This document shows, piece by piece, positions 8,421 through 17,335 of a stretch of 64,000 nt of DNA. A model generated the notes under the pieces. It was not told the origin of the DNA. It ran no database searches and saw nothing but the letters and a program-made list of their open reading frames with translations. The DNA lies in assembly GCA_000720805.1 (NCBI GenBank), contig JODI01000033.1, positions 1 through 64,000 on the forward strand, given 5' to 3'. The first letter of the stretch is position 1; each line of letters begins with the position of its first letter. This DNA comes from Streptomyces violaceoruber. Lineage in GTDB: Bacteria; Actinomycetota; Actinomycetes; Streptomycetales; Streptomycetaceae. Both the position numbers and the translations under genes were made by a program.

Positions 8421-9110
8421 CTAGTGCCCGTCCGCCTCAGGTTCTTCGGGTTCTTCCAGAAGTCCCGCGTCGTACGCCGACAAAGCGATCTGGACCCGGT
8501 TGTTGAGGTCCAGCTTGGTCAGGATGCGGGAGACGTGGGTCTTGACCGTGGCCACGCTCATGAACAGCGTGGCGGCGATCTCGGCGTTCGCCAGGCCCCG
8601 GCCGACCGCGACGGCGACCTCGCGTTCACGGTCGTTGAGGGCGGCGATGCGCTCCCGCGCGCGTGTGCGGCGCGTGTCGGCGGCGTTGCCCGCAGCGTGG
8701 TCCATCAACTGGCGGGTCACGGTGGGCGACAGGACCGGGTCGCCTGCCGCGACCCGGCGTACCGCGGCGAGGATCTCGGCGGGCGGAGTGTCCTTGAGGA
8801 CGAAACCGGCGGCACCCGCCCGCAGGGCCCGCAGCACCTGCTCGTCGGCGTGGAAGGTGGTCAGGACCACGACCTGCGGGGCCTCGGAGCGGCCGCGCAG
8901 CCGCTCGGTGGCGGTCAGGCCGTCCACCGACGGCATCCGGATGTCCATCAGGACGACGTCCGGCCGGGTGCGGTCGACGAGCGCCTCGACCTCGCCGCCG
9001 TCCGCCGCCTCACCGACGATCTCGATGTCCTCGGCGCCACCCATCATCAGGGACAGGCCGGCTCTGACCAGCGGGTCGTCGTCGACGAGCAGCACTCTGA
9101 TCGCAGTCAT
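8421..9110 (-). CDS. NarL/LuxR-family response regulator
   Basis: This 229-residue protein has a receiver domain (1-120) with acidic pocket VDDDP, phospho-acceptor Asp in VVLMDIRMP, Thr in VVLTTFH and Lys in FVLKDTPP. The C-terminal LuxR helix-turn-helix (about 155-215) contains LNDREREVAVAVGRGL and VKTHVSRILTKL. It is the partner of the kinase that ends at 9262. Its target genes are not evident. Confidence 0.95.
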   Translation of the reverse strand: MTAIRVLLVDDDPLVRAGLSLMMGGAEDIEIVGEAADGGEVEALVDRTRPDVVLMDIRMPSVDGLTATERLRGRSEAPQVVVLTTFHADEQVLRALRAGAAGFVLKDTPPAEILAAVRRVAAGDPVLSPTVTRQLMDHAAGNAADTRRTRARERIAALNDREREVAVAVGRGLANAEIAATLFMSVATVKTHVSRILTKLDLNNRVQIALSAYDAGLLEEPEEPEADGH

Positions 9111-9200
9111 GGCCCTACGTAATCACGGTCGAGGGGTACGGGATCACGGTCGCGCGGTGCGGAGTCGGCGGGGTGGCACGGGAGTTGACGCGGGTCGGCG

Positions 9201-9287
9201 CTCAGCCCCATGGCAGCCAGGCCCGTGGTGCTCAGCCCCATGGCCGCCAGGCCCGTGGTGCTCAGCCCCATGGCAGCCATGCCCGCA
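9201..9287. repeat. Three 30-bp repeats duplicating the kinase gene end
   Basis: Units start at 9201, 9231 and 9261. The 9261 unit contains the final codons and stop of the histidine kinase (LPWG-stop); the other two lie beyond the stop. Each carries CTCAGCCCCATGG. Confidence 0.9.
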
Positions 9288-10512
9288 GTCCGAATCCGCC
9301 GTCCGGCCCGGGCCCGTGCTCCAGCCGGCCCCCGGTCAGCGTCGCGCGTTCGGTCAGGCCGATCAGTCCCTGGCCGGAGCCGGGGACAGGAGGGACCTCG
9401 CCTTCGGGCGGGGGGTTGCGTACGGACACCGTGAGGCCCTCGCCCGGGGCGCCGGTGACGGACACCGTGACCTCGGTGCCCGGGGCGTGTTTGCGGGCGT
9501 TGGTGAGGCCCTCCTGGGCGATGCGGTAGGCGGTGCGGCCGACCGAGGCCGGGACGGTGCCGGGGTCGGTGATCCGGCTGTCGAGGGTGACCTTCATGCC
9601 GGCCTCGCGGGACTCGGCGACCAGCACGTCCAGCGCGCCCAGCGTCGGCTGCGGGCGGCCCGCGTCGTCACTCTCGCCGGCCCGCAGCACGCCGATGATC
9701 TCCCGCAGGTCCTGCAGGGCCTCGTGCGCGCTCTCCCGGATGACTCCAGCCGCCCGGACGACCTCCTCGTGGGGCGCGTCCGGCCGGAACTCCAAGGCGC
9801 CCGCGTGCACGCTCAGCAGCGTCAGCCGGTGCGCGAGTACGTCGTGCATCTCCCGGGCGATGGCCTCGCGGGCGAGCCGCTGCGCCTGCTCCGCGCGCAG
9901 CAGCGCCTCCGTCTCGGCACGCCGGGCGCGGTCGCGCAGGCTCAGCATCAACTGCCGCTTGGCGCGCACGAGCATGCCCCAGCCGACCAGCGCGGCGGTC
10001 AACGTCCCGAACAGGGCGACCGCGACGGCGTACGGCAGGTCGGGGTCGGGACGCAGCCAGAAGTAGACCGGGATCAGCGCGATGGTGATGCCGCCCACCC
10101 AGGCGACGTACCGGAAGGGGCGGTGCACGGCGAGCGTGAACAGGGCGATCATGCACGCGCCGCCCGCGGTGTCCGAGAGCACCCCGACCGGGATCGTCGC
10201 CACGGCCAGTCCGACCGGCCGGCGGCGGCGCAGCCACACCGCGGCGCAGGCGAGGGCGCCGATCACCTGGTCCAGAACGGCGAGGTCGTGCGGAACGTGC
10301 GGGTTGTCGGTCACCGCGTCGGCCCCGACGAGACCCACGATCACGGCCAGGAAGAAGCAGGAGAAGTCGACGACCCAGTCCCGCCCGGTGCGGCGGGGCC
10401 GCCGTCCGGGCAGGCCGGCGTCGGGGTCGAACTCCGCCAGCAGGGCCGACGGCAGCAGCCACCGTCGCCCCGCGAGGCTCTGCGGCACGGCCACGTTCTC
10501 GTCACCACTCAC
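9262..10512 (-). CDS. Membrane sensor histidine kinase (NarL-type partner)
   Basis: The protein has 416 residues. Five or six hydrophobic segments lie between residues 45 and 190 (for example FFLAVIVGLVGADAV and GGITIALIPVYFWL). They are followed by the HisKA_3 dimerisation helix with phospho-acceptor His in REMHDVLAHRL, near residue 225, and a HATPase domain with the GSGQGLIGLTERA G box. The signal sensed is unknown. GTG 10512 was chosen because MSGDENVAVPQ is the usual N-terminus in relatives; GTG 10494 is the alternative. It lies 151 bp upstream of its regulator, a gap mostly filled by end-of-gene repeats. Confidence 0.9.
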   Translation of the reverse strand: MSGDENVAVPQSLAGRRWLLPSALLAEFDPDAGLPGRRPRRTGRDWVVDFSCFFLAVIVGLVGADAVTDNPHVPHDLAVLDQVIGALACAAVWLRRRRPVGLAVATIPVGVLSDTAGGACMIALFTLAVHRPFRYVAWVGGITIALIPVYFWLRPDPDLPYAVAVALFGTLTAALVGWGMLVRAKRQLMLSLRDRARRAETEALLRAEQAQRLAREAIAREMHDVLAHRLTLLSVHAGALEFRPDAPHEEVVRAAGVIRESAHEALQDLREIIGVLRAGESDDAGRPQPTLGALDVLVAESREAGMKVTLDSRITDPGTVPASVGRTAYRIAQEGLTNARKHAPGTEVTVSVTGAPGEGLTVSVRNPPPEGEVPPVPGSGQGLIGLTERATLTGGRLEHGPGPDGGFGLRAWLPWG

Positions 10513-10693
10513 GGTCGACAAATCTACGCAGCGAGGGCCCCGGGACACCCCCGCGCGCACGCGATCGTCGACCAAAGTCGCGACGCGGGAGACTTTCGAC
10601 GCGCCCCGTCCCGGTGGAAGCGAGGCTTCCGTCGGACGTGCGTCGCCCCGCGGCCGATGTCCGTCCAGGTTCCGCGGGGCGATCGTCCTGTCC

Positions 10694-10894
10694 ATGAAGC
10701 AGTTTCTGGAGCTCCTCGGATTCCTCGCCCTGGTACAGGGCGCGATGGGTCTGCTGCACGAGTTCACCGACTGGCACATCGGTCTCGTGCAGCGGATCGG
10801 TCTTCTCGACGGCTACGAGATCTACGCGAGCGTCGCCCTGGTGGTGCTTGGCTTCGCCTTGTTCGCCGCCGCTGAGAGCCGGAGATCCGGCTGA
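10694..10894 (+). CDS. Small two-helix membrane protein
   Basis: This 66-residue ORF begins MKQFLELLGFLALVQG, has two hydrophobic stretches (LLGFLALVQGAMGLL and SVALVVLGFALFAAA) and ends in basic residues. Codon use is normal. It diverges from the kinase at 10512 and has no clear Shine-Dalgarno sequence. No function is recognised; it could be a small accessory to the kinase. Confidence 0.75.
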   Translation: MKQFLELLGFLALVQGAMGLLHEFTDWHIGLVQRIGLLDGYEIYASVALVVLGFALFAAAESRRSG

Positions 10895-11038
10895 GCTCGT
10901 CAGCGCCGCCGGTCACGGTGCCGGACCAGCCCGGGTCGGTGAGGTGGTGGGTACGACGGCCCAGGAGACTCATCGGTGGCCGACATCGGAGTCCGTTCGC
11001 CGCCAGCGCCTCGATGGCGGGGCCGCTGAGATGAACGC

Positions 11039-11806
11039 ATGACTTCTCAAGGAACGCGGAACGCTTCTCAAGGAACCCTGGACGGCAAGGTCGCCCTGGT
11101 CACCGGCGGAAGCCGCGGTATCGGCGCGGCGACGGCCGCGCGGCTGGCCCGGGAGGGCGCGGATGTGGCCCTGACGTATGTGAACGGCAAGGAGGCGGCC
11201 GAGGACGTCGTACGGACCGTCGAGGCGCTGGGGCGCCGAGCGGTGGCCCTGCGGGCGGATTCCGCGGACGCGGAGGAGGCGGCGGGGGCGGTCGCGCGAA
11301 CGGCGGAGGCGTTCGGGGGGCGCCTGGACGTGCTGGTGAACAACGTGGGGGTCGGGCTGCTCGGACCGCTGGAGAGCCTGTCGGTCGGTGATGTGGACCG
11401 GGTGCTCGCGGTGAACGTGCGCGGGGTGTTCCTGGCGTCCCAGGCGGCTGCGGGCCGGATGGGGGCGGGGGGCCGGATCATCACCGTCGGCACGTGTATG
11501 ACGCAGCGGGTGCCGGGGCCCAGGGGGACGCTCTACGCGATGAGCAAGTCGGCGCTGGTGGGGCTGACGAAGGCGCTGGCGAGGGAGTTGGGGGCGCGGG
11601 GGATCACGGCGAACATCGTGCATCCGGGGCCCGTCGACACGGACATGAATCCGGCGGACGGTCCGTATGCGGAGGGGCAGGCGGCGATGACGGCGTTGGG
11701 GCGGTTCGGGACCGCGGACGAGGTGGCGGGGATGATCGTCCACCTGGCGGGGTCGGAGTATGCGACGGGGGGTGAGTTCTCGGTGGACGGGGGCCATGCG
11801 GCGTGA
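11039..11806 (+). CDS. Short-chain dehydrogenase/reductase with altered catalytic Ser
   Basis: This 255-residue classical SDR has TGGSRGIG (NADP loop) near residues 21-28, NNVG near 99 and the YAMSK Tyr/Lys pair near 161-165. The position 13 residues before the Tyr, normally the catalytic Ser, is Cys in TVGTCMTQ, with Thr neighbours. Activity may therefore be altered, although Thr or Cys might substitute. A 13-bp direct repeat (CTTCTCAAGGAAC at 11043 and 11064) duplicates the N-terminal SQGT motif in frame. The substrate is unknown. The gene is convergent with alc. Confidence 0.9.
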   Translation: MTSQGTRNASQGTLDGKVALVTGGSRGIGAATAARLAREGADVALTYVNGKEAAEDVVRTVEALGRRAVALRADSADAEEAAGAVARTAEAFGGRLDVLVNNVGVGLLGPLESLSVGDVDRVLAVNVRGVFLASQAAAGRMGAGGRIITVGTCMTQRVPGPRGTLYAMSKSALVGLTKALARELGARGITANIVHPGPVDTDMNPADGPYAEGQAAMTALGRFGTADEVAGMIVHLAGSEYATGGEFSVDGGHAA

Positions 11807-11887
11807 TGCCGTCGTGGTGTTGTCGCCCCCGCCGCTCCCGGCCCTGCTGAGGCTGCCCTGACCGGCGTTCGAGGAGCGCGTCCCCGC

Positions 11888-13030
11888 TCAGCCGCCCAGT
11901 TCCCGGTGGCGGCCCGACAGGGCCGACGCGCCCGCCTCCGTCAGGGAGCCGAACAGGCGCAGACGGGAGATGCCGCCGTCCGGATAGATGTCCACGCGCG
12001 CGTGGGTGGCCACGGCCGGGGCCGGCAGGACGAAGCGGTGGTTGGTGTCGGGCTGGAGGCGGGTGCGGGGGACGATCTCCGTCCAGCCGCCGGTCCCGCC
12101 TTCACCGTCGGCCCCGCCCGCATCGCCGTCCCGCACCGAGACCGACGCCCAGCCCGCGCTGTTGCCCTTGAGGTACGCCGTGTCGATTTCGAGGGCGCGG
12201 ATCCGGGACTGGGCGACCAGGCGGTAGCGGATCCAGTCGTGGCCCTGGTCGCGGCGGCGGCGTGTCTCCCAGCCGTCGTCCATCTTGCGGGAGCGGCCGG
12301 GCTGGATGGTGTTGGTGGCCGGGGAGTAGAAGAGGTTCGACGCGTCCTCGACCCGGCCGCCGTTCTCCAGGGCGACCACGTCGAAGGTGCCGAGGACCTC
12401 CAGCCACGCCGGGTCGGGCACGACCTCCCCGTACACGCGCAGGCGCGCGACGCCGCCGTCGGGGTGCTGGTTGACGCGCAGATGGGTGACGCGCTGTTCG
12501 ACCGACACCGCGAAGCCGTTCGCCGCGTGACCGCCGACGGGAGTGCGCGGGACCAGCGTCGTCCACTTGACGCCGTCGCCCCGCAGTTCCTCCGGCGACG
12601 GGGAGCCCGGCACCGACGTGCCCTCGACCGACACCGCCTGCGGGTAGTTGCCGCGGAAGTGGGCCGTGTCCACGACGATGCCCCGGATCACACCCGGCGC
12701 GCCGAGGCGGACCAGCGCCCAGTCGTGGTCCTCTGCCGTCGGCCAGGGATGGTCGCCGGAGGCGCCACGGCGGCGCCGCGTCTCCCAGCCGTCCATGATC
12801 TTGCCCTTGTGCCCGAAGTGCTCGGGGTCGAACTCGGCGGGACCGGGCAGCAGCAGGTTCTCGCGCTGGGCGAAGAACTCGTCGTTGGCGGCGATGACTC
12901 CGGCGCCGAGCTGCCGGTCGGCGAGGTTGACGTACTGGGTGAAGGGGAAGGCGGCGGTGCGGTAGTCCGCATACGGGTCACCGCCTCCGTACGGACTCGC
13001 GTCGCCGGTGAAACTCACAATCGCCGTCAC
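11888..13030 (-). CDS. alc: Allantoicase
   Basis: This 380-residue cytosolic enzyme hydrolyses allantoate to ureidoglycolate and urea in purine breakdown. It has the family's two tandem jelly-roll repeats. Each repeat carries a GWETRRRR block (KIMDGWETRRRR near 85 and KMDDGWETRRRR near 270), and the HPDGG and YPDGGISRLR motifs recur at the repeat ends. GTG 13030 gives MTAIVSFTGD; AAAGG lies 12 bases upstream. It follows allB by 68 bp on the same strand and should be co-transcribed from the allB promoter with its inverted-repeat boxes. Confidence 0.95.
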   Translation of the reverse strand: MTAIVSFTGDASPYGGGDPYADYRTAAFPFTQYVNLADRQLGAGVIAANDEFFAQRENLLLPGPAEFDPEHFGHKGKIMDGWETRRRRGASGDHPWPTAEDHDWALVRLGAPGVIRGIVVDTAHFRGNYPQAVSVEGTSVPGSPSPEELRGDGVKWTTLVPRTPVGGHAANGFAVSVEQRVTHLRVNQHPDGGVARLRVYGEVVPDPAWLEVLGTFDVVALENGGRVEDASNLFYSPATNTIQPGRSRKMDDGWETRRRRDQGHDWIRYRLVAQSRIRALEIDTAYLKGNSAGWASVSVRDGDAGGADGEGGTGGWTEIVPRTRLQPDTNHRFVLPAPAVATHARVDIYPDGGISRLRLFGSLTEAGASALSGRHRELGG

Positions 13031-13098
13031 AGTGATCAGGTGCCTTTCGAAGTCGGCCGCCGCGGGCGCGGGGTGGGTCGGCAAGGGCGAGTGGCCCG

Positions 13099-14436
13099 TC
13101 AGGAAGGACGAGTGAGGAGTTGTCCCCTCGGCTCGGCGAACTCGCCGTCCGCGGCGATGCGTTCGCCGCGCAGCCAGGTGGACTTCACCACGCCGTACAG
13201 GGTCCTGCCGGCGTACGCCGTGACACGGTTGCGGTGCTGGAGGGCCGCCGGGTCCACCGTGAACGTCTCGTCGGGCGCGAGTACCGCGAAGTCGGCGTCG
13301 CGGCCCGCCTCGATGGCACCCTTCTGGCCGAGGCCCACGAGGGCCGCCGTACGGGCGGACATCCACTCGACCACGTCCTCCAGGCCGTGACCGCGTCTGC
13401 GCGCCTGTGTCCACACCGCCGGCAGGCTCAGCTGCAGGCCGGAGATGCCGCCCCACGCCGTGGCGAAGTCGTCCGTCTTCAGGTCCGCGGTCGACGGGGA
13501 GTGGTCCGTGACCACGCAGTCGATCGTGCCGTCGGCGAGCGCCTGCCACAGCAGATCCTGGTTGGCGGACTCGCGGATGGGCGGGCAGCACTTGAACTCG
13601 CTGGCGCCGTCGGGGACTTCCTCGGCGGTGAGGGTGAGGTAGTGCGGGCACGTCTCGACCGTGACGCGGACGCCCTCCGCCTTGGCGGCGGCGATCAGCG
13701 GCAGCGCGTCGGACGAGGAGAGGTGGAGGATGTGCACGCGCGCACGGAGGCGTTTCGCCTGGGCGATGAGCTGGGCGATCGCCGTGTCCTCCGCGTCGCG
13801 CGGCCGGGAGGCCAGGAAGTCGGCGTACTTGGGGCCACTGTGCCGCGGGGCCGCGTCCAGGTGGTGCGGGTCCTCGGCGTGCACGATCAGCAGGCCGCCG
13901 AAGGACGTGATCTCGGCGAGGGACTGGGCGAGCCGGTCCTGGTCGAGGTGGGGGAACTCGTCCACGCCCGAGGGCGACAGGAACGCCTTGAAGCCGAAGA
14001 CGCCGGCCTCGTGCAGCAGGCGCAGGTCCTTGACGTTGTCGGGCAGGGCGCCGCCCCAGAAGCCGACGTCGACGTGTGCCTTGTCGGCGGCGACCTCCTT
14101 CTTCGTACGGAGGTTCTCGACCGTCGTCGTGGGCGGGAGGGAGTTGAGCGGCATGTCGACGAGGGTGGTGATGCCACCGGCGGCCGCGGCGCGGGTGGCG
14201 GTCCAGAAGCCCTCCCATTCGGTGCGGCCGGGATCGTTGACGTGCACGTGTGTGTCGACGAGGCCGGGCAGCAGGACGTGGTCGCCGAGGTCCTCCAGGC
14301 GCGCTGCGGACGGTACGTCGGCGTCGTACGGAAGTACGGCAGCGATCGTTCCCCCGGAGACCGCGACCGAGGCCGCACGCGTCCCCTCCGGAGTGATGAC
14401 GCGTGTGGAGCGCAGCACCAGTTCTACGTCGGACAC
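13099..14436 (-). CDS. allB: Allantoinase
   Basis: This 445-residue amidohydrolase opens the allantoin ring to allantoate. The metal ligands are visible in DTHVHVND near residue 61, the bridging Lys is in [11 protein letters not shown], and later His ligands are in HAEDPHH and HILHLSS. An Asp ligand lies in CVVTDHSPS. The GTG start at 14436 is preceded by the regulatory region facing the IclR gene. It forms an operon with alc and is very probably repressed by the divergent regulator. Confidence 0.96.
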   Translation of the reverse strand: MSDVELVLRSTRVITPEGTRAASVAVSGGTIAAVLPYDADVPSAARLEDLGDHVLLPGLVDTHVHVNDPGRTEWEGFWTATRAAAAGGITTLVDMPLNSLPPTTTVENLRTKKEVAADKAHVDVGFWGGALPDNVKDLRLLHEAGVFGFKAFLSPSGVDEFPHLDQDRLAQSLAEITSFGGLLIVHAEDPHHLDAAPRHSGPKYADFLASRPRDAEDTAIAQLIAQAKRLRARVHILHLSSSDALPLIAAAKAEGVRVTVETCPHYLTLTAEEVPDGASEFKCCPPIRESANQDLLWQALADGTIDCVVTDHSPSTADLKTDDFATAWGGISGLQLSLPAVWTQARRRGHGLEDVVEWMSARTAALVGLGQKGAIEAGRDADFAVLAPDETFTVDPAALQHRNRVTAYAGRTLYGVVKSTWLRGERIAADGEFAEPRGQLLTRPS

Positions 14437-14463
14437 CCGGGGCCCCTCTCTGTCGCCGTTTAC

Positions 14464-14478
14464 TTCCGCGTAACGGAA
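14464..14478. promoter_or_regulatory. AllR-type box, allB proximal
   Basis: TTCCG-CGTAA-CGGAA is a perfect inverted repeat 28 bp upstream of the allB start codon. It matches the box found before hyi, gcl and aceB. Confidence 0.8.
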
Positions 14479-14495
14479 TTCAACGTTCTGTTGAA
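14479..14495. promoter_or_regulatory. TTCAAC-N5-GTTGAA palindrome in allB promoter
   Basis: A perfect 17-bp inverted repeat abuts the previous box. A close relative occurs at 36184-36198 before the urate operon. It could be a second operator type or a variant AllR site. Confidence 0.65.
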
Positions 14496-14571
14496 GGAGT
14501 CTTCACTCCCGTTCTCGCGTCGTCAAGGGCACACTGCTCCCAGGCGGCCCGCACGTCCCCACTCTGGACGT

Positions 14572-14607
14572 TTCCACAAAGCGGAATTAAACTTCCGACA
14601 AGCAGAA
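14572..14607. promoter_or_regulatory. Tandem AllR-type boxes, allR proximal
   Basis: TTCCA-CAAAG-CGGAA (14572-14586) and TTCCG-ACAAG-CAGAA (14593-14607) have centres 21 bp apart, two helical turns. The same spacing is seen before hyi and gcl. Confidence 0.8.
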
Positions 14608-14687
14608 CGTAGTCACGCACCAGCAGGGAGTCAACCGACTGCCGGGTAGGCTTCTGCCTTCCCGCCCGCCCCGGAAGGAACGCGCCG

Positions 14688-15482
14688 TTGCCGACGTCCA
14701 GCGCCAGCACCACCGACTCCGCCAAGTCCGCCACCGGTGGGGTCCAATCCCTCGAGCGCGCTTTCGATCTGCTCGAGCGGATGGCCGACGCGGGCGGCGA
14801 GGTCGGCCTGAGCGAGCTCTCCGCGAGCAGCGGGCTGCCGCTGCCCACCATCCACCGCCTCATGCGCACCCTGGTGGCCTGCGGTTACGTCCGCCAGCAG
14901 GCCAACCGCCGGTACGCACTCGGCCCGCGGCTGATCCGCCTCGGCGAGTCGTCCGCCCGCCTCCTCGGCACCTGGGCCCGCCCCTATCTCGCCCGCCTGG
15001 TCGAGGAGACCGGCGAGACGGCGAACATGGCACTGCTGGACGGCGACGAGATCGTGTACGTCGCCCAGGTGCCGTCCAAGCACTCGATGCGCATGTTCAC
15101 CGAGGTCGGCCGCCGCGTCCTGCCGCACTCCACGGGCGTCGGCAAGGCCCTGCTCGCGAACGTCCCGGACGACGAGGTGCGCGCCCTCCTGTCCCGCACC
15201 GGCATGCCCGCGGCGACGGAGAAGACGATCACCACCCCCGACGGCTTCCTGGCCGCACTGGAGGACGTACGCCGGACCGGCTACGCCGTCGACGACAACG
15301 AGCAGGAGATCGGCGTCCGCTGCCTCGCAGTCTCCGTCCCCGACTCCCCCACCGCCGCTGCCATTTCGATCTCGGGCCCGGCGGGCCGGGTGACGGAGGC
15401 GGCGACGGAGAAGATCGTGCCGGTGCTCCAGCAGGTGGCGACGGAACTGTCCCAGGCAGTGGCGGCCCAGAACCCGGCGTGA
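14688..15482 (+). CDS. allR: IclR-family regulator of allantoin and glyoxylate genes
   Basis: The protein has 264 residues. A winged helix-turn-helix (LSELSASSGLPLPTIHRLM) occupies residues about 20-80, and the IclR effector domain follows (MALLDGDEIVYVAQV, STGVGKALLAN, DNEQEIGVRCLAVSV). The start is a TTG at 14688 with GGAAGG upstream. It diverges from allB-alc across 250 bp holding at least four inverted repeats. Known AllR of S. coelicolor represses allantoin and glyoxylate genes. The position and the shared boxes here support the same role, probably relieved by allantoate or glyoxylate. Confidence 0.93.
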   Translation: MPTSSASTTDSAKSATGGVQSLERAFDLLERMADAGGEVGLSELSASSGLPLPTIHRLMRTLVACGYVRQQANRRYALGPRLIRLGESSARLLGTWARPYLARLVEETGETANMALLDGDEIVYVAQVPSKHSMRMFTEVGRRVLPHSTGVGKALLANVPDDEVRALLSRTGMPAATEKTITTPDGFLAALEDVRRTGYAVDDNEQEIGVRCLAVSVPDSPTAAAISISGPAGRVTEAATEKIVPVLQQVATELSQAVAAQNPA

Positions 15483-15496
15483 CACGGCCTCGCCGC

Positions 15497-15521
15497 CAGG
15501 GGCCGGGTCAGCCGGCCCCTG
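15497..15521. terminator. Terminator hairpin between allR and DUF2809 gene
   Basis: CAGGGGCCGG and CCGGCCCCTG form a perfect 10-bp stem with loop GTCAG. It overlaps the stop codon of the convergent DUF2809 gene and can serve both. Confidence 0.7.
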
Positions 15522-15942
15522 TACGGCGACGTGCCCGGTGGGGGCCCACCGCGGTGTGGACGAGCCAGCCCGCTGCCGCACCGACCGCGTACCAGAACAG
15601 GTCGGGTGGGTCGAAGGTGGAACCGAGCACGAGGCGGGCGACCTCGCTGCGCCGGGAGAGCTCCCCCGTCACCTCACTGAGCTGCAGGAACTCGACTCCC
15701 CAACTGACGGCCAGGGCGCTTGCGGCGGCCGTCAGGGGCGACACTCGTGGCGCCACCAGAACGACAAGGGTGAGAAGCAGGACGGTGTACAACGCGTCTC
15801 CGCCGTACTTGGCCAGGCTTCCCGCGGCGACTGCCCGCAGTCCCAGCCCCGCGCCGACGGTCGCCACCGCGGCCCCGGCGGCCGCGAGACGGACCCGTGC
15901 CGGTTCGACGGCGCGGTCATGGGTTCCTGGGATGAGGCACAC
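15508..15942 (-). CDS. DUF2809 membrane protein
   Basis: This 144-residue protein has four hydrophobic helices and the family pattern KYGGDALYTVLLLTLVVL, then AVSWGVEFLQLSEV and ARLVLGSTFDPPDLFWYAVG. DUF2809 has no known function. The start at GTG 15942 has a weak ribosome site. The gene is convergent with allR. Confidence 0.88.
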   Translation of the reverse strand: MCLIPGTHDRAVEPARVRLAAAGAAVATVGAGLGLRAVAAGSLAKYGGDALYTVLLLTLVVLVAPRVSPLTAAASALAVSWGVEFLQLSEVTGELSRRSEVARLVLGSTFDPPDLFWYAVGAAAGWLVHTAVGPHRARRRTGAG

Positions 15943-16160
15943 AGGGACATACTGCCGGACGTTCGGTGCGCAGGTGACGGCGAGGCTGTCGGTGACGGCC
16001 GGGGGCCGAGGGCCGTTGATCTCTCCCCCCTTACGCAGTACGAGTGAATGCGCCGATTGCTCAGTTCGGGGCCGGTGGCGAGTCCTCTACCGTCTCTGAA
16101 GGGATCCGAGGGCTGCCGGAATGGCCCTGCGGGCGGGGGACCGGTGGAAGGGCGCACCTG

Positions 16161-17192
16161 ATGACGGGGTTGGGGAAGTCGCCGGACGCGCTCAGGGTCC
16201 GGGCGGAGCGCTGCCATCGGACCGGGGCGTGGGCCTGGGGTGCGGTGGGCGTGGCCTGTCTCGTGGGAACAGCGCTGACGTTCAGCGGCCCGTGGGCGGC
16301 CGGGAGCGTGGCGGCGCGGATGGTGGCATTCGGGCCGTCCACCGGTTGCTGGGCGTTGGCGGCCTCCCTGGTGCTCCGCGCGTGGGGGGCGAGTGGACGG
16401 GTACGGACGCGTCTGCTGCTGTTGGGGGGTTCGGCGCTGGCGGGGGGTCTGTACCGGGGGACGGTCAACGTGCTGTCGGCTCACCCTCCGGGTTCGGGAC
16501 AGGACGAGCGATCACTGCTCGGTTCGGTGCTGGTCACCGGAGTGACGCTGGCGGTTGGCCTGGGGACGGCCGGTCTGGTGGTCGCGGCCGATGCCGGCAG
16601 AGGCCGGCACGTGTTGCTGCGGCGCGTGCTCGACGGGGTCGTCACAGCCGGGGCCGTGTTCATGACGGGATGGGTACTGCTGCGAGGGGCCGGTGACGGC
16701 TGGCGGCTGGGGACGGGCATGGTCGGTGTCCTCTGGACCGCGGAGGTCGTGTTCCTCAGCTTTCTGTTCGCCCTGCGCCGTCTCGTACGGAGCGACCAGA
16801 GGACCTCCTTGTGGGTCGGGATCGTCGGGCTGTCCCTCATGCTGATCGGCGACACCCTGCGACTGTGGACGGTCGGTCCGCACAGCCCTGAGGCGACGTC
16901 CTGTCAACTGGTCGACACCTGCACCACCGCGGGCCTGCTGGTGGTTGCCGTCGGCCCTTGGCTGCCCGGCGGAGCGAGCGTCCTGGACATCGCTCAGCCG
17001 ACGTTGCGGTGGGGGATAGACGGTGCGGCGGCGTTCGTTCCCCTGACGGTCTGCACGGTCACGGTGCTGGCATATGTGCTGGCTCCTCCTGACCATGACC
17101 CGGTGCCGCTGTTCGCCGGCGGGACGGCGCTGCTGAGCCTCTGGGTACGCCAGACGTTCCTGCCGAGCGAGAACACCAGAAACGACGACTGA
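16161..17192 (+). CDS. Multi-pass membrane protein, sensor half of a GGDEF-type protein
   Basis: The protein has 343 residues and about nine hydrophobic segments. ATG 16161 has GGAAGGG ten bases upstream. The C-terminal half (FALRRLVRSDQR, LADT-like region, LPGGASVLDIAQP, ending RQTFLPSENTR) looks like the membrane domain found ahead of GGDEF/EAL domains in Streptomyces cyclic-di-GMP proteins. Translation stops four residues after the point where GGDEF would begin. It may be a truncated relic or a stand-alone sensor. The family assignment is from memory and moderate. Confidence 0.75.
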   Translation: MTGLGKSPDALRVRAERCHRTGAWAWGAVGVACLVGTALTFSGPWAAGSVAARMVAFGPSTGCWALAASLVLRAWGASGRVRTRLLLLGGSALAGGLYRGTVNVLSAHPPGSGQDERSLLGSVLVTGVTLAVGLGTAGLVVAADAGRGRHVLLRRVLDGVVTAGAVFMTGWVLLRGAGDGWRLGTGMVGVLWTAEVVFLSFLFALRRLVRSDQRTSLWVGIVGLSLMLIGDTLRLWTVGPHSPEATSCQLVDTCTTAGLLVVAVGPWLPGGASVLDIAQPTLRWGIDGAAAFVPLTVCTVTVLAYVLAPPDHDPVPLFAGGTALLSLWVRQTFLPSENTRNDD

Positions 17193-17335
17193 GTTCTCGT
17201 TCGGCTGCCTTCCCAGGGCAAGGCCAGGCCGCGACGCGGACGCGAACGCCCCGTCCCGTCCCGTACCAGCACGCTCACCGCACGGCGCGAAGGGCCCGGC
17301 GGCTCCGCCACATGACCAGCTGCGGGCCCATACAC

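Noticed and set aside
9201..9287. CRISPR-like repeat array
   Set aside because: The 30-bp units are directly adjacent with no spacers and copy a gene end. No cas genes are present anywhere in the window.
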